Below are positions 61,140 to 64,000 of a DNA stretch of 64,000 bases, piece after piece; positions within the stretch are counted from its first letter, which is position 1, and each line of letters opens with the position of its first letter. Source of the stretch: Thermococcus gammatolerans EJ3 (GTDB lineage Archaea > Methanobacteriota_B > Thermococci > Thermococcales > Thermococcaceae); contig NC_012804.1 in assembly GCF_000022365.1 (NCBI RefSeq), positions 1,426,001 to 1,490,000 on the forward strand. Reading direction: 5' to 3'. The notes under the pieces are model-generated. The model searched no databases. It saw nothing but the letters and a program-made list of their open reading frames with translations, and had not been told where the DNA came from. Both the position numbers and the translations under genes were made by a program.

Positions 61140-61754
61140 TCAAGCTCCCCCTCTCAAGCAGGAGCGGAAGCGTCGAGTAGAGCGCCAAGGGTCGCTTTTC
61201 GGCTTTTCCAAGAGCTCCTCAACCTTTGTCTTCAGCTGGAGATAAGCCTTTCCCCTTTTGAGGAAGTCCCGCAGATCCCAGACGAGGTAGCCCTCCTCCC
61301 TCAGCTCTTCCTTTCCCTCAACGCCCCTTGCGATGAGGCCGAACCTGAAAGCGCCGTCAAAGCGGACGAACCTTGCTTTGCCCTCCAGCTCCCTTAAAAT
61401 CCTCCTCGCCTCCCTCTTGCCCAAGTCCTTCCACTTGACCTCAATCAGGCTGGCCATCCCCCTGCCCAACGCCACGATATCGATTTCTTCGCCCCTGAAC
61501 CACCACCTGCCGAGGGTTTCGAACTCAATCGGCCTTTTGAGAAGAATGAACTCCCTCGCGAGGTCCTCAAAGCGAACCGAGAAAACCCTGTAGAGGTCGT
61601 CGAGCTTAGCGGTTCCCGAGGCTATCTCGGCCATCTGGGGGTAGGTAAGGAGAAACCAGCTCAGCAGAATCGGGTCGCTTATCCTGTAAAGGCTCACCTT
61701 CCTGCTACCGAGGATTGGGATCTCTTTCTCGCGGTCTATGAACTCTTCTACCAG
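61140..61754 (-). pseudogene. Internally deleted DUF234-type archaeal ATPase
   Basis: A reading of 185 residues from GTG 61697 covers only the C-terminal part of the family (LYRISDPILLSWF, GRWWFRGEEIDIVALG, LIEVKWKDLGKREA). In the same frame upstream (61698-61754) the DNA still encodes LVEEFIDREKEI, which matches the start of such ATPases, then a TAA. Thus roughly 250-280 residues, including Walker A, Walker B and most of the wHTH, have been deleted in frame and the start codon is lost. Convergent with the intact family member. Confidence 0.75.
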
Positions 61755-61807
61755 TTACTGGTGGGAGCCTGCTTAAAAAGATTGGGTCAAAAGGGAAAAA
61801 GAAATGC

Positions 61808-62863
61808 TCAGTCGCCCTTCCCGTAAATCTCATTGAGGGCCTTCAGGAACTCGCTTGCCGTAACAACGTCCCTGACGTCTATGCGCTCGAACTTAGTGTG
61901 CGAGATGTCGAGGTTGCCTGGGCCGAAAACTATCGTCCTCGTTCCGTTGTACATGAAGTTTATCGCGTCCGTCCAGCTCCTCATTCCGCCGAACTCGTCG
62001 AGGCCCGTCTTCTCCATCGCCTTCTTGGCTAGCTGGACTATCTCTTCGTCCGGTTCGAGCTTGTAGCCGTCCCATATCTCGGTGTACTCGTAGCTCTTGG
62101 TGTACTCGTCGAGTATAGGGTCCATTAAGTCGAGGACATCCTCGACCTCCTGCTCTGGTAAGAGTCTCGCCTCGAGCCTTCCCTTGCAGAGGGCGGGGAT
62201 GAGGTAAACGGGGTTCTCGCAGACGAGCTCCTGAATTCCAATGTGTGGGTCGAAGAACTCGCCCTTGGTATTGAAGGGTTCGAGCTTTTTAAGCTCCTCG
62301 AGCATCTTATAGGTCTCCTCAATCGCGTTGACACCGCTCTCGGGACAGGCACCGTGAGCTTCCTTGCCATCCACCTCAAAGTAGGCCTCGATGTTGCCGG
62401 CGTGGGCGATGTGCACCTCAAGGTCGGTCGGTTCCAGAACGACGGCCATCTTGGGCCGGTAACGCTCCATAAAGAGCGCGCTCCCGCGACCGCCGAGCTC
62501 CTCGTCGCTGACGAAGACGATACCGACGTTGAGGTCCTTGTTTTCCCTCTTCAGGCTCTCAAGCATGAGGAGTATTGCCGCGGCGCCGCCCTTTATGTCG
62601 CTCGCGCCGGTGCCGTAGATTATGTTGCCCCTGACGAAGGGCTCAGCGCGAATCGGTATCGTGTCCACGTGGACCTCGTAGAAGAGCTCCGCCTCAGGGT
62701 TCACGACGAGGTCTATTATCTCGCCGTCGCTCTCGATGTGGACGTCGTAGTCGAGCTTATGGAGGAACTCCATGATGTGGAGCATTATCCTGTCTTCCTG
62801 GCCCGAAGGCGAGGGTATCTTCAAAAGCTGGAGGAGTATTTCCTTCGCTCTCTCGGTCTTCAT
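61808..62863 (-). CDS. M20-family metallopeptidase/deacylase (ArgE/DapE/ACY1 type)
   Basis: 351 residues from ATG 62863 (MKTERAKEILLQLL), with GGTGA upstream. Di-metal site motifs: YEVHVDTIP (His, catalytic Asp), TGASDIKGGAAAIL (bridging Asp), SDEELGGRGS (catalytic Glu and ligand), LEPTDLEV, and a late GPGNLDISHTKFE His. Length is normal. It could be a LysK/ArgE-like deacylase or a peptidase; no biosynthetic neighbours decide this. Confidence 0.88.
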   Translation of the reverse strand: MKTERAKEILLQLLKIPSPSGQEDRIMLHIMEFLHKLDYDVHIESDGEIIDLVVNPEAELFYEVHVDTIPIRAEPFVRGNIIYGTGASDIKGGAAAILLMLESLKRENKDLNVGIVFVSDEELGGRGSALFMERYRPKMAVVLEPTDLEVHIAHAGNIEAYFEVDGKEAHGACPESGVNAIEETYKMLEELKKLEPFNTKGEFFDPHIGIQELVCENPVYLIPALCKGRLEARLLPEQEVEDVLDLMDPILDEYTKSYEYTEIWDGYKLEPDEEIVQLAKKAMEKTGLDEFGGMRSWTDAINFMYNGTRTIVFGPGNLDISHTKFERIDVRDVVTASEFLKALNEIYGKGD

Positions 62864-62922
62864 TTGGTTCACCTAACTTACCCTCGACGTCGCCCTTTAT
62901 AAACCTCGGCATTCCAAGCGTC

Positions 62923-63960
62923 TCAGGATACAGTGCAGAACCTCTCAAGTATTGCTACAACTCGTCCCTTCAGATTCTCAGGCAAGTTCTCGTCTCGGAG
63001 GTACTCTTCAACATCACGGCAGCGTTTTTTAATCCATTTAGCATTACCCTCTTTTCCAGCACGCTGGAGTTCCGCCTCAAGAGCTATGAGGTGGCACTCG
63101 TACGTCTCTTTTGGGTTCTCGATTATCACGTTCGGCGTTATCTCAAGGCCTCTGGCTTTGAGGCATTCAATTTCCCTGACCTCGTGAATCACGAGGTAGT
63201 CGTTGGAGAGTATCTCCCCGGGCTCATAAACATCGTTTTCATATGTTCTCGCGTTCAGATAATCCCACAGCTCAGCGGGAGTTACCTCTGTTTCTATTCC
63301 CACCCTTTCCAGGGCTTTCTTGCACTCCTCAACCCCCGTCAGCCATTTTTCAAGGGCCGTGTTTACTGTCCAGAGAAACTCCTCCTTCGTCCCGCCCCTC
63401 CGGTAAAACTCCTCGAGCAGTTCCATGAAGCGCTTCTCATCCTCACTGAACTTCTCCCCCTTCCAGCGGAAGATTTTAAAGCGTTCTCCAAGGAGCTCGA
63501 CGGTGTGAAAGCCGCTATCTCTGGGCGTTGGCTCAAGATCCTTCACGAGCTCGACAGTGTTTATCGTATCGTAGCCGAGTCTCTTCCAGAAAGCTATGGC
63601 GTCCTTATCCTGTGGCAGGACGAAGAGGTAAAGAGCCGAATCCCACTTCAGAACCTCCTCCTCGGCCCTCTCAACGAGAGCCCTTCCGATGCCCCTTCCC
63701 CTGAACTCTGGCCTTACGAAGAGCTCTTCCACCCAGAAACTTCCATCCCTGCTCGAAACCCTGATGAAACCAGCAGCCTCTCCGTTTTCAAGGGCAAGGA
63801 AGATTATGTCGTCCCTTTTAAAGTAATACGTCGCCTCGGCCCGGTACTCTGCCTCAGCGTGTGGACTCCAGCCCTGCTTCCCCCTGAGCTCCTTGAAAAA
63901 CTCGATGTAAAGCCCTTGGAAGTCTGGAAGATGTTTTTCGGTTAGGCGAACTATCTCCAT
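62923..63960 (-). CDS. GNAT acetyltransferase fused to a domain of unknown function
   Basis: 345 residues. Residues 1-150 form a GNAT domain: ELFVRPEFRGRGIGRALVERAEEEVL carries the acetyl-CoA loop (RGRGIG), followed by AIAFWKRLGYD. Residues about 165-345 are a helical second domain I do not recognise (EEFYRRGGTKEEFLWTVNTALEKWL). Acceptor unknown. It begins 4 bases after the stop of the partial gene at the right edge. Confidence 0.87.
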   Translation of the reverse strand: MEIVRLTEKHLPDFQGLYIEFFKELRGKQGWSPHAEAEYRAEATYYFKRDDIIFLALENGEAAGFIRVSSRDGSFWVEELFVRPEFRGRGIGRALVERAEEEVLKWDSALYLFVLPQDKDAIAFWKRLGYDTINTVELVKDLEPTPRDSGFHTVELLGERFKIFRWKGEKFSEDEKRFMELLEEFYRRGGTKEEFLWTVNTALEKWLTGVEECKKALERVGIETEVTPAELWDYLNARTYENDVYEPGEILSNDYLVIHEVREIECLKARGLEITPNVIIENPKETYECHLIALEAELQRAGKEGNAKWIKKRCRDVEEYLRDENLPENLKGRVVAILERFCTVS

Positions 63961-63964
63961 GCAT

Positions 63965-64000
63965 TCAGCCCCACACGAGCCTCTTCCGGAACACCAGCAC
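63965..64000 (-). CDS. C-terminal end of an unidentified gene, cut by the window
   Basis: The minus strand reads VLVFRKRLVWG then TGA, just ahead of the GNAT gene in the same direction. Only eleven codons are visible, so identity is unknown; an aromatic and basic tail of this sort is common at the end of membrane proteins. Confidence 0.35.
   Translation of the reverse strand: MLVFRKRLVWG

Overview
The window reads as chromosome of a hyperthermophilic euryarchaeon of the Thermococcales, most likely a Thermococcus. The evidence is archaeal TATA-box promoters, GGTGA/GGAGGTG ribosome-binding sites with many GTG and TTG starts, an archaellum (fla/arl) operon, RNase P protein 4, Alba, a RuvB-like/TIP49 ATPase, a TrmB-type regulator and an unlinked 5S rRNA gene. 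Coding density is high on both strands, with one clear exception at about 30.3-31.7 kb.

Layout. 1-4.7 kb: partial S-adenosylhomocysteine hydrolase, a cyclase-family hydrolase, a coiled-coil protein, a 5S rRNA gene and RNase P protein 4. 4.7-10.9 kb: a minus-strand chemotaxis operon (cheY-cheA-cheC-cheF) that continues into a secreted beta-propeller protein and a HEAT-repeat protein. 11-22.4 kb: the archaellum locus, with a methyltransferase and an EarA-like regulator on the minus strand and four archaellins followed by arlC-D-F-G-H-I-J on the plus strand. The archaellin and che promoters share direct repeats of a CTACAC-type element at exactly 12-bp period, suggesting joint control of motor and signalling genes. 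22.4-36.6 kb: housekeeping genes (pcm, a C/D-box sRNA candidate, RuvB-like ATPase, FKBP isomerase, cysS, pyruvate kinase, purB, alba, a membrane-anchored wHTH protein, a CBS protein, THEP1 NTPase, mtnA), interrupted by a 1.5-kb AT-rich island with a decayed tnpB.

36.7-51.9 kb: a carbohydrate island. One minus operon encodes an ABC sugar importer, a TrmB-family regulator and glycerate 2-kinase. Around it lie two Gfo/Idh/MocA oxidoreductases, a GT-A glycosyltransferase, a PfkB sugar kinase, a fucose-isomerase-fold protein, a debranching-enzyme-type glycosidase and a GH130 protein. Three promoter regions carry the same 17-bp palindrome (AACCACT-N3-AGTGGTT type), each 15-16 bp from a TATATA box, which marks a local regulon probably run by the TrmB-like protein. 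The substrate cannot be read from sequence. This island is the best candidate for an undescribed pathway.

52-64 kb: two MFS transporters (one with tandem palindromes at its start site), an MBL-fold hydrolase, an iron alcohol dehydrogenase, an Lhr-type helicase, an intact and a broken DUF234 ATPase, an M20 peptidase, a GNAT fusion protein and the last codons of a further gene.
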